A model generated the notes under the pieces. That model did no database searches and was not told where the DNA came from. It was given only the letters and a program-made list of their open reading frames with translations. The position numbers and the translations under genes were made by a program. A stretch of 64,000 bases of DNA. It comes from Cordia subcordata (lineage: Eukaryota > Streptophyta > Magnoliopsida > Boraginales > Cordiaceae). This document shows positions 31,841 through 43,221 of the stretch, one piece after another. The stretch spans positions 558,001-622,000 of the forward strand of contig JAPTOF010000030.1 in the NCBI GenBank assembly GCA_028554755.1. Direction: 5' to 3'. The stretch's first letter is position 1; every line of letters starts with the position of its first letter.

Positions 31841-33590
31841 TTTCCCCAACATCTTTGTGAAGTGGATAATGGCTTGCATCACAACACCTAGCTTCTCCAT
31901 CTCCATTAATGGAAGTCTTGAGGTATAATTTCAAGGAGCAAGTGGCATTAGACAAGGTGACCCTCACTCTCCTTATATCTTTGTCTTATGCATGGAAGTC
32001 CTTTCATGCTTACTTAATGGTTCGGGACATCACTCAAAATTTAGCTACCATCCTAAATGTGTTAAACTCAAGCTGAATAATATTTGCTTTGCGGACGATC
32101 TTTACATATATTGCAAAGCCAACCTGGAGTCAATTACATGTATTATGGAGATATTGGAAAAGTTTTGTGAATACTCGGGACTCAACGTGAACAACAACAA
32201 AAGTGATGTCTTCCTTGGGGGTTTTTCACAAAATGAAAGAAAGCTAATTCTTGAAAAGCTTGACTTCGAAGGGGGACTTCTTCCAATTCCTTACCTTGGG
32301 GTCAATTGGTCGCTAGGAAACTTCGCAAAGGAGATTGTGGACCATTTTTGGAGAAAATCAATGGAAGAATTGAACATTGGACCACACAAAGTCTCTTATA
32401 TGCTGGAAGGCTTACACTCATAAAGCCAACACTCTCACATTAAACATTGGGCCACATAAAGTCTCTCATATGCCGGAAGGCTTACACTCATAAAGTCAAC
32501 ACTCTCACAAATTTGTGCATTTGGGCATGCTCACTTCTTTTTCCAAAATGCATTATTAAGGAAATTGAGTCAAAGTTTTGTGCCTTTATTTGGAGAGCCA
32601 TGGGTGCAAAGATTGCATGGAGCAATATTTGTGTACCTTTGAATGAAAGAGGATTGGGGATTGGATCTTTGGAGGACCTCAACAACATTTTCTTCATCAA
32701 ACTTTTTTGGAGAATGTATGCATATCGGGACACACTTTGGAGCAAATGGATGCATTGAAACTATATCAAGAATGAATCAATCTGGACTATTTCTTGCTCA
32801 TATGATTCAAGTTGGATCATAAAGAAACTACTCAAGTGCCAAGCCTCAATAAGAAGTCAAATTACCCACATTATTGGAGATGGAAGAAGCTTACACTTTT
32901 GGCTTGATAAATGGCATAACAATGGAACTCTTCTTAAGCATTGGAGCGACACCATTAATCATTCACCGCTCCATGCAAAGGTACGAGAGATTTACTCAAA
33001 TGGTTCTTGGAATTGGCCCATTCAACTTGTTCATATCCCCATTCCAAATGCTGCCCTTATTGAGAGCAACTCGGATACTTTCTCTTGGGGTCTCTCAAAT
33101 GTTAGGAATTTCTCTTTCAAGCATACTTGGGAGAATTTGCGTGGGAGAAGAAGCAAAATTGAAAGACACAATATCATTTGGTACAAAAATCACACACCAA
33201 GGCATGCTTTTCTCACACGGCTCGCGATGCATGATTGCCTCACCACAAAATTCAAAATGATTACTTAGGGTATTGAAATCAATGCAAATTGCATCTTTTG
33301 CACTTTTGCTCGCGAGAAAAGGGATCGTCTTTTCTTCCTTTGTAGTTTCGCAAGAAGAATATGGCAAATAGAACTCAAGTTAACGTATATCAAGAATCCG
33401 CCAATCACATAGGATGAGATTATTACATTCCTTACCCCGCATGCTCTTTAAGGCAATCTTAAAGCAACACTCATTAAACATCTCTTGGCAGCAGCAATCT
33501 ATTTCATTTGGATGGAAAGAAATGATCGACAATTCAACAAAGGAGTGCAAACGGAGGAGCAAATTCTTCCCATCCATCTTCAACCATTGG
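31841..33590 (+). repeat. Array unit U3 (1,750 bp, small internal duplication)
   Basis: Palm 31992-32423 with FADDLYIYCKAN. A ~70-bp duplication near 32430-32505 repeats the ACATTGG..CCACA..AAAGTCTCTCATATG segment of the thumb. The zf-RVT part has several stops. The AREKRDRLFF finger marks subtype II. Confidence 0.85.
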
Positions 33591-35267
33591 TTTCCCCAAC
33601 ATCTTTGTGAAGTGGATAATGGCTTGCATCAAAACACCTAGCTTCTCCATCTCCATTAAAGGAAGTCTTGAGGGATACTTTCAAGGAGCAAGTGGCATTA
33701 GACAAGGTGACCCTCTTTCTCCTTTTATCTTTGTCTTATGCATGGAAGTCCTTTCATCCTTACTTAATGGTTCGGGACATCACTCAAAATTCAGCTACCA
33801 CCCTAAGTGTGTTAAACTAAAGCTGAATCATATTTGCTTTGCGGATGATCTTTTCATATTTTGCAAAGGCAACTTGGAGTCAATTACATGTGTTATGGAG
33901 ATATTGGAAAAGTTTTGTGAATAGTCGGGACTCAAAGTGAACAACAGTAAAAGTGATGTCTTCCTTGGGGGTTTTTCACAGAATGAAAGAAAGCTAATTC
34001 TGGAAAAGCTTGACTTCAAAGAGGGACTTCTTCTAATTCATTACCATGGGGTCCATTGGTTGCTAGGAAACTTCGCAAAGGAGATTGGGGAACACTTTTG
34101 GAGAAAATCAATGGAAGAATTAAACATTGGACCACACAAAGTCTCTCATTGCCGGAAGGCTTACACTCGTAAAGTCAACACTCTCACAAATTTGTGCATT
34201 TTGGGCACGTTCACTTCTTTTTCCAAAATGCATTATTAAGGAAATTGAGTCAAAGTTTTGCGCCTTTCTTTGTTGAGCCATGGGTGCAAAGATTGCATGG
34301 AGAAATATTTGTGTACCTTTGAATGAAGGAGGATTGGGGATTGGATCTTTAGAGGACCTCAATAACATTTTCTTCATCAAAGTTTTTTGGAGAATGTATG
34401 CATGCCGGGACACAATTTGGAGCAGATGGGCGAATTCAAACTGGATCAAGAATGAATCAATTTGGACTATTTCTAGCTCATATGATTCAAGTTGGATCAT
34501 AAAGAAACTACTCAAGTGCTGAGCCTCAATAAGAAGACAAATTACGCATATTATTGGAGATGGAAGAAGCATACACTTTTGGCTTGATAAATGGCCTAAC
34601 AATGGAACTCTTCTTGATTATTGGAGTGACACCTTTAATCATCCACCTCTCCATGTTAAGGTGTGAGAGAATTACTCAAATGGTTCTTGGAATTGGCCCA
34701 TTCAACTTGTTCATATCCCCATTCCAAATGCTGCCCTTATTGAGAGCAACTCGGATACTTTCTCTTGAGGTCTCTCAAATGTTGGGAATTTCTGTTTCAA
34801 GCATACTTGGGAGCATTTGCGTGGGAGAAGGAGCAAAATTGAATGGCACAATATCATTTGGTACAAGAATCACACAAAAAGGCATGGTTTTATCACACGG
34901 CTCGGATGCATGATCGCCTCACCACAAAATTCAAAATGATTACTTGGGGTATTGAAATCAATACAAATTGCATCTTTTGCAATTTTACTCACGAGAAAAG
35001 GGATCATCATTTCTTCCATTGTAGTTTCGCAAGAAGAATATGCAAATAGAACTCAAGTTAACGTATATCAAGAATCTGCCAATCACATGGGATGAGATTA
35101 TCACATTCCTTACCCCGCATGCTCTTTAAGACAATCTTAAAGTAACACTCATTAAACATCTCTTGGCAGCAGCAATCTATTTCATTTGGATGGAAAGAAA
35201 TGATCGACAATTCAACAAAGGAGCACAAACGGAGGAGCAAATCTTCTCATCCATCTTCAACCATTGG
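33591..35267 (+). repeat. Array unit U4 (1,677 bp)
   Basis: Palm frame 33607-33924 with [24 protein letters not shown] and FADDLFIFCKGN. Stops at about 33922 and 34277. Finger variant THEKRDHHFF (subtype II). Confidence 0.85.
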
Positions 35268-36040
35268 TTTCCCGAATATCTATGTGAAGTGGATTTTGGC
35301 TTGTATCACAACCCCTACCTTCTCCATCTCCATTAATAGAAGTCTTGAGGGATACTTTAAAGGATCAAGTGGCATTAGACAAGGTGACCCTCTCTCTCCT
35401 TATATCTTTGTCTTATGCATGGAAGTCCTTTCATCCTTACTTAATGGTCTGGAACATCACTCAAAATTCAGCTACCATACTAAATGTGTTAGACTCAAGC
35501 TGAATCATATTTGATTTGCGGACGATCTTTTCATATTTTGCAAAGGCAACTTGGAGTCAATTACATGTATTAGGGACATATTGGAAACGTTTTGTGAATA
35601 ATCGGGACTCAACGTGAACAACAGCAAAAGTGATGCCTTTCCTGGGGGTTTTTCACAGAATGAAAGAAAGCTAATTCTTGAAAAGCTTGACTTCAAAGGG
35701 GGACTTCTTCTAATTCATTACCATGGGGTCCATTGGTCGCTAAGAAACTTCGCAAAGGAGATTGCGGACTACTTTTGGAGAAAATCAACGGAAGAATTGA
35801 ACATTGGACCACACAAAGTCTCTCATATGCTGGAAGGCTTACACTTGTAAAGTCAACACTCTCACAAATTTGTGCATTTTGGGCACGCTCACTTCTTTTT
35901 CCAAAATGCATTATTAAGGAAATTGAGTCAAAGTTTTGTGCCTTTCTTTGTAGAGCCATGGGTGCAAAGATTGCATGGAGCGAAATTTGTGTACCTTTGA
36001 ATGAAGGTGGATTGGGGATTGGATATTTAGGGGACGTCAA
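35268..36040 (+). repeat. Array unit U5, left part (interrupted by G1)
   Basis: Palm 35268-35514 with a TGA just before FADDLFIF (about 35512), then thumb 35733-36040. It is cut at 36040 by the Athila-like element G1 and continues at 44770. The last five bases, GTCAA, are the G1 TSD. Confidence 0.87.
36036..36040 (+). repeat. TSD of G1 (left copy; right copy 44765-44769)
   Basis: GTCAA directly precedes the left LTR and follows the right LTR. The rejoined host reads GGACGTCAACAACATTTTC, the normal array unit sequence. Confidence 0.92.
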
Positions 36041-36302
36041 TGATGTGTGTCATTTGTGCATGTTTGCATCTAGTTTTTGCATGCACATTTAAGGGTGTCT
36101 AGAGTATAATTGACTGTACTTAGTACAAAGTTTATGCATATTTGTTAATATTTGTACATAATGTATTTAGGTGCATAAATACTAAGAAGTGTTATATTCC
36201 ATGTTTTAGGAGTGTTTTGGTAGGGTTCAAGCTTATGCGAGGAAGAAATGAGCTAACGGATGAAGACTGGAAGAAAAGAAATAAAGAAGAGATCATTCTG
36301 AT

Positions 36303-36563
36303 CCAGCCGGTCGACTTAGAAGAAGAGCCGGTTGACCTTCTGATCCGGCCGGTCGACTTAGAAGAAGAGCCGGTCGACCGTCTAGGTCGACCGGCTGCTC
36401 CAGAGAATAAAAGATTTGAAACCGGTCGAGTTCCTCAAGAAGCCGGTCGACCGGTCGAGTTCCTCAAGAAGCCGGTCGACCGGCTAGGTCGACCGGCCAT
36501 TCCAGAGATCATCATGATTGAAGCCAGTTGAGCAAGAAAGAGGAGCCGGTCGACCGGCTGTGC
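36303..36563. promoter_or_regulatory. GTCGAC palindrome cluster, G1 left LTR (U3)
   Basis: A run of GC-rich CCGGTCGACCGG-like palindromes in otherwise AT-rich sequence, just upstream of the TATA-like box. A GGTCGAGTTCCTCAAGAAGC segment is locally duplicated. The position suggests an upstream promoter element; this is inference. Confidence 0.6.
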
Positions 36564-36575
36564 GCTGAAGAAATC

Positions 36576-36584
36576 CATAAAAAG
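36576..36584 (+). promoter_or_regulatory. TATA-like box, G1 left LTR
   Basis: CATAAAAAG here corresponds to TATAAAAAG at 43611-43619 in the right LTR, so the left copy carries one T-to-C change. Transcription would start about 30 bp downstream, placing the four hairpins in the RNA leader. Confidence 0.6.
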
Positions 36585-37080
36585 CTCATTTCAGCTCATT
36601 TTCGAGGGAGGAACTTTTATTTCTTAAATCCTAATAAACCCTAACCCTTGACCCACTTCACAAAATGCCCTAAACCACCATCTAAACCCACACCAAGCTA
36701 GGAATGAAGCATTAAACAAAGATTTGAAAGATTTGTATGGATTTGGAAGCAAGAATTTAGGGAAGTTCTTCTTGTTCTTTCTCTATTTCTTGTAAATATG
36801 TTGCTAGATTAGGCTAGATTTAGGGTTTATTGTTGTTGTATATTAGATTAGGGCTTTGAATAATGGATTTGTGTAGATCTTTGGCTCTTAATACATGTTT
36901 ATTTACATAAATTTATGGCATAATTCAATATGTCGATGTATTGGAAATCAAACATGTCTATGTGTTTGTTGAAATGCCTAAGTGAATATGCATGTGTTAT
37001 TTGTGCTTAAAATGCTCTTATCTACGTATTTGGGTGATTTGATTGTGCTTAATCTCATGGCTTTGCTTAGTAGAGTAGGC

Positions 37081-37342
37081 TTTAGCTTTAAATCTAGCTA
37101 ATAGGTTACATGCTTTGCTTAGTCGAGTTTAGGTGCTAGTCCTTGGCTTTAAATCCAGGGAAGCGGATAAGTTAACCTAGACTAGAGTATCCCTCACTCC
37201 CGTTAGTGTTGGTTAATCGAGCTTTAATGTCACGTAGTGTTTAGGTGCTAGTCCTTGGCTTTAAATCCAGCCAAGAGGATAAGTTCTAAGCATGGATTGC
37301 GTAGGCTATGAGGGATTGGCCCTTAGCTTTAAATCCAGCTAA
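37081..37342 (+). other. Four-hairpin module, G1 left LTR
   Basis: Four short stem-loops share the loop TTAAATC(C/T): H1 37081-37101 (TTAGCT/AGCTAA), H2 37142-37163 (CTTGGCT, with a damaged 3' arm AGGGAAG), H3 37254-37275 (CTTGGCT/AGCCAAG), H4 37323-37342 (TTAGCT/AGCTAA, extendable by CCC/GGG with a bulged C). Outer and inner hairpins differ by an A-T to G-C exchange that keeps pairing. Confidence 0.8.
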
Positions 37343-37741
37343 CGGGTTGAACCACTAGTATTGGTTAAGAGAGCCCCCGATCAATACAACGGCAATAGAA
37401 GTCCTGAGCCTTAGATAGACATCATCTGTTATCATAGCCCAAGTCTTGTTGCAATGCAATCACCCTAGGCCCCCTTCTTCTTTATTAGTGTTTCCTTCCT
37501 TAGTTTGACTCCTTTAAGTTCCTCCATAGATTAGTTTTTATTTTCCTTTTTCCGAGCTCCCTTCCATCCCAAAGTAAGTACACACAGGCACATGGCTAGT
37601 TTAAGGCACCCGAGCACATATAGACTAAACTAAGGTAGCCTCCCTATGGATTCGACCCCGCACTTGCACACACTGTACTACACACGTCCAGTGCACTTGC
37701 GGGCTATTTAGGCTTGTGCTCAAATAGCGGTATCACGTTTT

Positions 37742-37759
37742 TGGCGCCGTTGCCGGGGA
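37742..37759 (+). other. Primer binding site, tRNA-Asp type (G1)
   Basis: TGGCGCCGTTGCCGGGGA, six bases after the LTR, is complementary to the 3' end of plant tRNA-Asp (..CCCCGGCAACGGCGCCA). This primer is typical of Athila-type elements. Confidence 0.88.
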
Positions 37760-38015
37760 GGCACGGTGATTTGTATTCTTTGCTTGTGTGTTTTGGTAGT
37801 TGCTTTTCTTACTTTCTTGCTTTTTCTTTATAGTTTGTTTAGTTTTTGCTTATCTTGTTTATTGTTCATATTATCTTGCTTTAGATTTTGTTTATCTATT
37901 TCAGCTTTTGTCTTTATTTTTAGTAGACTTTTTAGGATTGTGGTTTATTTGCTGTAGTTATGGGAATATTGAAGTTTTCGGGGGTTAAAGTGGCCGGAGT
38001 GAGGATAGATTATGC
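37760..38015 (+). other. G1 untranslated leader
   Basis: T-rich leader between primer site and gag. The hydrophobic short frames here are translation of poly-T-like sequence and are not taken as genes. Confidence 0.6.
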
Positions 38016-38921
38016 ATGCTTGGTAGGAGATCCCTTGGAAATCCCCTAGTTCCTCTTAATCCCAAACCTGATAGAATTGATAGACATTTTAGGAATTTAG
38101 GAGATCTTCTTAAGAAGATGGCCGATTCCAATCATCCTCTTAATCCTCCCAATCCCCCAATGAATCCCATTCCACCTCACGATCACATTGGGCATCAAGC
38201 CCAAGCTCATTTTAGACGAGAGCCGCATAGACCGGATCCACCCATAGATGAGGAACCCACTCTTAGGCAATTCTTTCTCCCCGAAGCCTTTGAGCCCAAT
38301 TTGGTTATTCAAATTTTGGGTTTGGGGGAGACGAACTTCGAGATTAAGCCTAATATGTTGGCTATGCTTCCCTCCTTCTATGGGAGAAGCAATGAGAGTC
38401 CTCTAGATCATATCACTGATTTTGTTGAGATGAGTTCCACTGTCCATGTCCCCAATGTCTCTCAAGAGGTCATACGTCTAAGATTGTTTCCTTTCTCTCT
38501 AAAGAACAAGGCTAGGACTTGGTTGCATTCCTTACCCAATGGTTGCATTACTACATGGGCTGAGCTTCAATCTAAGTTCTTCCAAAAATTTTATCCCATG
38601 GCCAAGACGGCCGACCTTAGGACCGCCATTATGACTTTCTCCCAACATGACCTACAATCTTTTCATGAGGCTTGGGAGAGGTTCAAGGATCTTCTTAGAC
38701 AATGTCCACACCATGGGTATGGCAATCATGACCTAATGCAATACTTCTTTCGAGGCTTAAATGAACAAAATAGGATGATGGCCAATGCTGCCTCCGGTGG
38801 TGGCTTCTATCTTTTGAGACCGACCGAGGCATGGGAGAAAATAGAAATGATGGCTGAAAATTCTTTTCAAGATTTTGCAATGGAAAGGTCTAGTCGGAGG
38901 GGGCAACAAGAGAAGTGTTAG
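38016..38921 (+). CDS. gag: G1 gag (capsid region, Retrotrans_gag type)
   Basis: A 301-codon frame. The N-terminal ~90 residues are Pro/His/Asn-rich. The capsid-like core follows: FFLPEAFEPNLVIQ (about 90), FEIKPNMLAMLPSFYGR (about 108), LRLFPFSLKNKARTWLHSLP (about 152), KFFQKFYP (about 188), SFHEAWERFKDLLRQCPHHG (about 212), YFFRGLN (about 243). The arrangement matches the Retrotrans_gag domain and it would form the virus-like particle. The ATG at 38016 is the first in frame after the leader. The frame ends early at 38921. The nucleocapsid part continues out of frame to about 39400, so the gag product would be truncated. Confidence 0.82.
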   Translation: MLGRRSLGNPLVPLNPKPDRIDRHFRNLGDLLKKMADSNHPLNPPNPPMNPIPPHDHIGHQAQAHFRREPHRPDPPIDEEPTLRQFFLPEAFEPNLVIQILGLGETNFEIKPNMLAMLPSFYGRSNESPLDHITDFVEMSSTVHVPNVSQEVIRLRLFPFSLKNKARTWLHSLPNGCITTWAELQSKFFQKFYPMAKTADLRTAIMTFSQHDLQSFHEAWERFKDLLRQCPHHGYGNHDLMQYFFRGLNEQNRMMANAASGGGFYLLRPTEAWEKIEMMAENSFQDFAMERSSRRGQQEKC

Positions 38922-39554
38922 TGAGGTTGGAGTTTCTTTAGACTTACCCGCTAAGGTTGAGGCTTTGACAAATAAACTAGATCAATTCATTTCTTTGTCC
39001 ATTTCATCCCAAGGTCATAGGACTAGTTCTTGAGGTTCTTCCTCCGCTCGTTTAGTTGTTGAAGGTTGTGCATTGTGCTCCGAGTCATCTCATGAGACCA
39101 TAGCTTGCCCTTTAGCATCCCAATTTCCTGAATTCATGAAAGAGCAAGTGTGTGCCACATAAGGTTATTCTCGTGAGTATAATCCATACTCGAACACATA
39201 CAATCCGGGTTGGAGGGACAACCCGAAATTTTCTTGGAGACAAGGACAGCATGAGTCTAGTTCACATCCTCAAGTTCCACTTCAGCAGCGACCCCGTCCT
39301 TAATATCCCCCAGGTTTCTATCATCTTAATCAACCCCGTCTCACTAGTGTTCCTCAACCTCAGGCTTTACCTGCTCCCTCTAGTAGCCAAACTCCATTTG
39401 CAATGATGTGATGAAGTTAATGCAGTTTATTCAGAATCAGCAGCAGGCATTAGCTAGTCAGCAGTAGGAGTTAGTTGACAATAGGCAAGAGATGGCTAGC
39501 TATAGGTAACAGATGGCTAGGTTTGAGACACAGTTATGACAGATTTCTAGTCAA
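38922..39554 (+). pseudogene. G1 gag nucleocapsid/linker remnant
   Basis: Broken continuation of gag. A CCHC knuckle CALCSESSHETIACP (about 39072) is followed by a Tyr/Asn/Pro-rich stretch (SREYNPYSNTYNPGWRDN, about 39170), Gln/Pro-rich sequence and a Gln-rich heptad-like stretch (about 39430-39530). There are many stops. Confidence 0.7.
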
Positions 39555-41663
39555 TTGAGCGCTAGAGACCCTGGGAAGTTGCCTTCTCAGCCGGAGGTGA
39601 ACCCTAGAGTCCACTCCTGTTCCTCCACCGATACCACTTATCCCCTTCAGGCCCAGGCTAAGGCCGTCACCACTCTTAGGAGCGGTCGGGTAGTGGATAA
39701 TAGGGTAGGAGTTGCCTTTGCAGTGCCTACAGCTAGTGGTCCTTCCGAGTCTAGAGCACCACATGGTAGCCTTGTTGAGGGAAATTCTAGAGAAGGTCCT
39801 GTTGAGAGAGATGAGCCCATTAGAGATCATGGAGAGAGTAGTACTTCCCGCCCACATCGGGAGGAAAAAGAGCCTATTGATGACTCCCATGAATCTAGAG
39901 GTATAGAGCCTAGAGTTCCCTTTCCATCCGCCTTAGAGAGGCCTACACCTAGTGACAATTCTAGGTTCTTCAAGGTTTTAGTGCATCTTAAGGACCTTAA
40001 GGTCAATCTTCCTTTGATAGATGCGATCATTTCCATCCCCTCTTATTCTAAGTTCTTTAAGCATCTTTGTACAAGGAAACATAGGTCATCGAAGATTCCT
40101 AAGAAGGTGAGGCTTACGGAGAAGGTGAGTAGTATTTGTACTTCGGGCCTTCCGCCTAAGATGAGTGACCCCGGAGCCTTCACCATTCCTTGTAGGATCC
40201 ATGAGACCCAGATTGATCACGCCTTATTAGATTTAGGATCTAGTGTGAATCTTATTCCCTACTCTGTCTATCAGTAGCTAGGTCTAGGTGAGTTGTCTCC
40301 AACACATGTTACTCTTCAGCTAGCTGATAGGTCTGAGCGTAGACCTAGGGGTGTGATAGAGGACGTTATGGTCCAGGTAGGTGAGTTTGTGTACCTTGTT
40401 GACTTCATAGTGTTAGATATGGATTCGGGACATGACTCTAGACATTTTACACCCATTCTTCTAGGTCGCCCCTTCCTTGCCACCGCAGATGCTATTATCC
40501 ATTGTAGGTCGGGGGTATTGGAGATGAAATTTGGGAATTTGAGATCCACAATGAAGGTTGCAGAGGCGGTGAATAGGGTTTGTATAGGAGAAGAGGATGG
40601 AGAAGAGTGCTTTAGGGTGGATGTGATTGATTCTTGCGTTGAGGATCTTATAGAGAAGACTATGACCGATGGAGAAGATTTGAGGAAATTTGAGGAATTG
40701 ATGTCTAGTTTTGATTTGGAGACCTTAGAGAGGAAATGTGTAGCTTCTACTTCCTTGATTAAGAGCCATTTGACTAATAAGTCACTTGAGGTTAATCCTT
40801 CTAGTCTCATTTCTAGTGATGTCCCCATTGATGATGTTGAGGTTAAGTCCCCCTTGGTTGAGCCTAGCCCTTCTTTAGAGCTCAAACCCCTTCCCGATCA
40901 TTTGAAATATGCATTCCTAGGCTCTAGTGAGAACCTTTCGGTCATCATAGCTTCCGATCTTTCTAGTGAGCATGAGGAGTGTCTCTTAGAGGTCCTTAGG
41001 AAACATAGGAAGGCTATAGGGTGGAAAATTTATGATTTGAGAGGTATAGACCCTTCAGTTTGCATGCATCGTATTCACCTTAAGGATAGAGCCATTCCTT
41101 CTAGGGAAATGCAAAGGAGGCTAAACCCACACATGAGCAAAGTAGTTAAGAAAGAGATCATTAAGCTTTTAGATGCAGGCATTATTTATCCGATCTCCGA
41201 TAGTGAGTGGGTTAGCCCGATCCATGTTGTCCCTAAGAAGTCCAGGATCACGATTGTTGAGAATGAGAGAGGAGAGCTTATCCCTACACGTACTCCCACG
41301 GGATGGAGAGTTTGTATTGACTATAGGAAGCTAGACCTAGTAGAGTTCGAAGAGCTTAGATTCGAGGCGTATGAGAACGTTAAACTTTATAAGGATAGGA
41401 TGAAGAGAATTCATGATAAACACATTATTAAGAAATCATTCTCTCATTTTGATAAAGTTTGGTTGTTTAACTCATGATTGAAACTCTTTCCAGGTAAGCT
41501 TAAGACAAGATGGGATGGTCCATATAAGGTGATGGTTGCCTATCCTTCTGGAGCAGTCAAGATTAAAGACTTGAAGGATGGTCGAGAGTTGACGGTGAAT
41601 GGGCAACGCCTGAAGCATGCATATGATCCGAGCATGGCTCGTGTGGAGGTTTTAATGCTTTAG
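39555..41663 (+). pseudogene. pol: G1 pol remnant: protease, RT start, integrase C-end
   Basis: One frame from 39555 to 41663 with two stops (TAG 40275, TGA 41475). It begins with a linker carrying AVTTLRSGRVVDN (about 39662), then an aspartic protease with HALLDLGSSVNLIPYSVYQ (about 40220; D-L-G active site) and PILLGRPFLATADAII (about 40453). The RT N-terminus has HRIHLKDRAIPSREMQRRLNP (about 41068), LLDAGIIYPISDSEWVSPIHV (about 41167) and GWRVCIDYRKL (about 41302). It then jumps to integrase C-terminal sequence (FEAYENVKLYKDRMKRIHDK; KTRWDGPYKV at about 41504). The RT catalytic core, RNase H and integrase core are absent, an in-frame internal deletion. Confidence 0.85.
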
Positions 41664-43200
41664 GATCCCATCGATGGAAGTTGAAGATAAGTTGGTGTTT
41701 GCCTGGTTGACGGCTTGGTGGTCAACGCTACTAGGAGGCACCCTAGGCTTGTTCATATTTTTCTTGTTTTTCTTGTATTTATTTGCCTTTGCCTTTGTAT
41801 ATAGTAGATCAGTTTTCTTGTACTTATTCTTGCTTTGTACATAATAGATTAGATTGCTTTTGTTTATCTTACCTTTTTATATTTTAGGATTTCTTTTGTT
41901 TATTTTCATTCTTAGTAGGTTAGATTTTTACTCCCTTACTTGTTCTTGCTCCTTTCCTTCATTTGTGCATCAATCCCTTACCCCATGTTTACATCCTTGT
42001 TTATCATTTCAAATGTCAATGTGATCTTGCATAGCATATCTTTTACTCTCTTCTTTGTTTTTTAAGCATTAGTGCTTTCCACAAAAGATAGAGGCTAGTA
42101 GATCATTAGATTGTCTTTGGCATTTGTGGACTACATGGAAATAAGGTTGTATCTATCCATCTTTTACTTGTCCTTATCTATCCCTCTCCGCATTCCCCAT
42201 ATGTGTTTCATGTTGATTGCTTGTCGTGTGGTTTTGTGATTTTTGCTTGAGGACAAGCAAAGTTTAGGTTTGGGGGTGTGGTTGTTCATTTATTATTTAT
42301 ATCATATATAGGATTGATTCACTTGCCATATCTTTTTTTTGCTTAAAATGTGTTCAAAATTTTCAATTTTTTGCATATTTTGAGTTAGTTTATCTCCACG
42401 TTGGTTGGAGAGTTGGCTTTTGTTATTGACTTAATTGATTGGAGAAGATAAGGATGTATTGTGGGGAGTAAATGGACTGTGGGGTATGACCTAGACTTTG
42501 AAGAGAATCCTTTTGAAAACTGTGGGGAGTGAGTATTTCTAATAATGCACCTTGTAGTTTCCCCACAACTTGTTTGGAAAAAGTGTTTTTAAAGGGTTGT
42601 TGATATGAGTGCCCATTCCTTGATTGGTTCTTTTAGTTTGCCTTAGCCTCTTCTTTTCCCTTTCTTTTTGTTCTATTTATGTATTGAAAAAAAAAAAGAG
42701 AAAAAATGCAAAAATGAAAAAAATTAAAATAAAAAAAGGCCAAAAGGCAACAAAAAGATTGAAAAGTGAAGTATGTTGAATAAGTGTCAAGTGACATAAT
42801 GTCAATTTGACACAAGTATCTCTTTTGTTTATTTTTATGTATTTAGGATAAGGATCTTACGTCAATGTGGGCCATTGTGATGTATCTTCTCTTTCTTGTA
42901 TCTTTGGGGCTAAGTGCATATTAGGAGGCATGTTAGTTGATAGAGCACGAAGTACCAACATCCCGAGTGCGTGAGTTGAAATCCTAAGTTTGTGATGGTT
43001 CTAGCTACTTGGTGACATTCCCAAGAGGTGTGAGACCCCGTGTGATTGAGGGGAGGATCCGAAAAAGACTAGGGAAGCCTTTACATGAAAAGAATGACCC
43101 CTTGTACCCCTTGGATGCGAAAAGATAGCAAGTCAATGCAATTGGCAACTCTTTGAAAAGCATGAGGATAGACTTCATTTAGGCTTGCTTAAGGACAAGC
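41664..43200 (+). other. G1 3' noncoding region
   Basis: T-rich noncoding sequence shared with G2 (57454-55961, minus). A motif GAGGACAAGCAAAG..GGTTTGGGGGTGTGG at about 42250 is nearly repeated at the true polypurine tract (about 43190). I see no gene. Confidence 0.7.
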
Positions 43201-43221
43201 AAGGGGAAGGTTTGGGGGTGT
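43201..43221 (+). other. Polypurine tract of G1
   Basis: AAGGGGAAGGTTTGGGGGTG directly before the right LTR; plus-strand primer site. The purine run is broken by TTT, as also in G2. Confidence 0.75.

Larger units (their letters stand above)
36041..37735 (+). repeat. G1 left LTR (1,695 bp)
   Basis: Begins TGATGTGTGTCATTTG and ends AAATAGCGGTATCA. Contains a GTCGAC palindrome cluster (36303-36563), a TATA-like box (36576), a telo-box-like AAACCCTAA (about 36646) and four hairpins (37081-37342). It differs from the right LTR by scattered substitutions and by about 147 bp, almost all in the palindrome cluster. Confidence 0.92.

Noticed and set aside
27453..35696. Many 60-140-codon minus-strand frames repeating through the array
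   Set aside because: They recur only because the units recur, and lie antisense to the RT/zf-RVT sequence. No independent coding evidence.
37766..37988. Short hydrophobic open frames after the G1 primer site
   Set aside because: Translation of a T-rich leader gives runs of Leu/Phe/Ser. There is no support as membrane proteins.
40316..40885. 189-codon minus-strand open frame inside G1
   Set aside because: It lies antisense to the well-supported protease/RT frame and shows no recognisable motif; a shadow frame.
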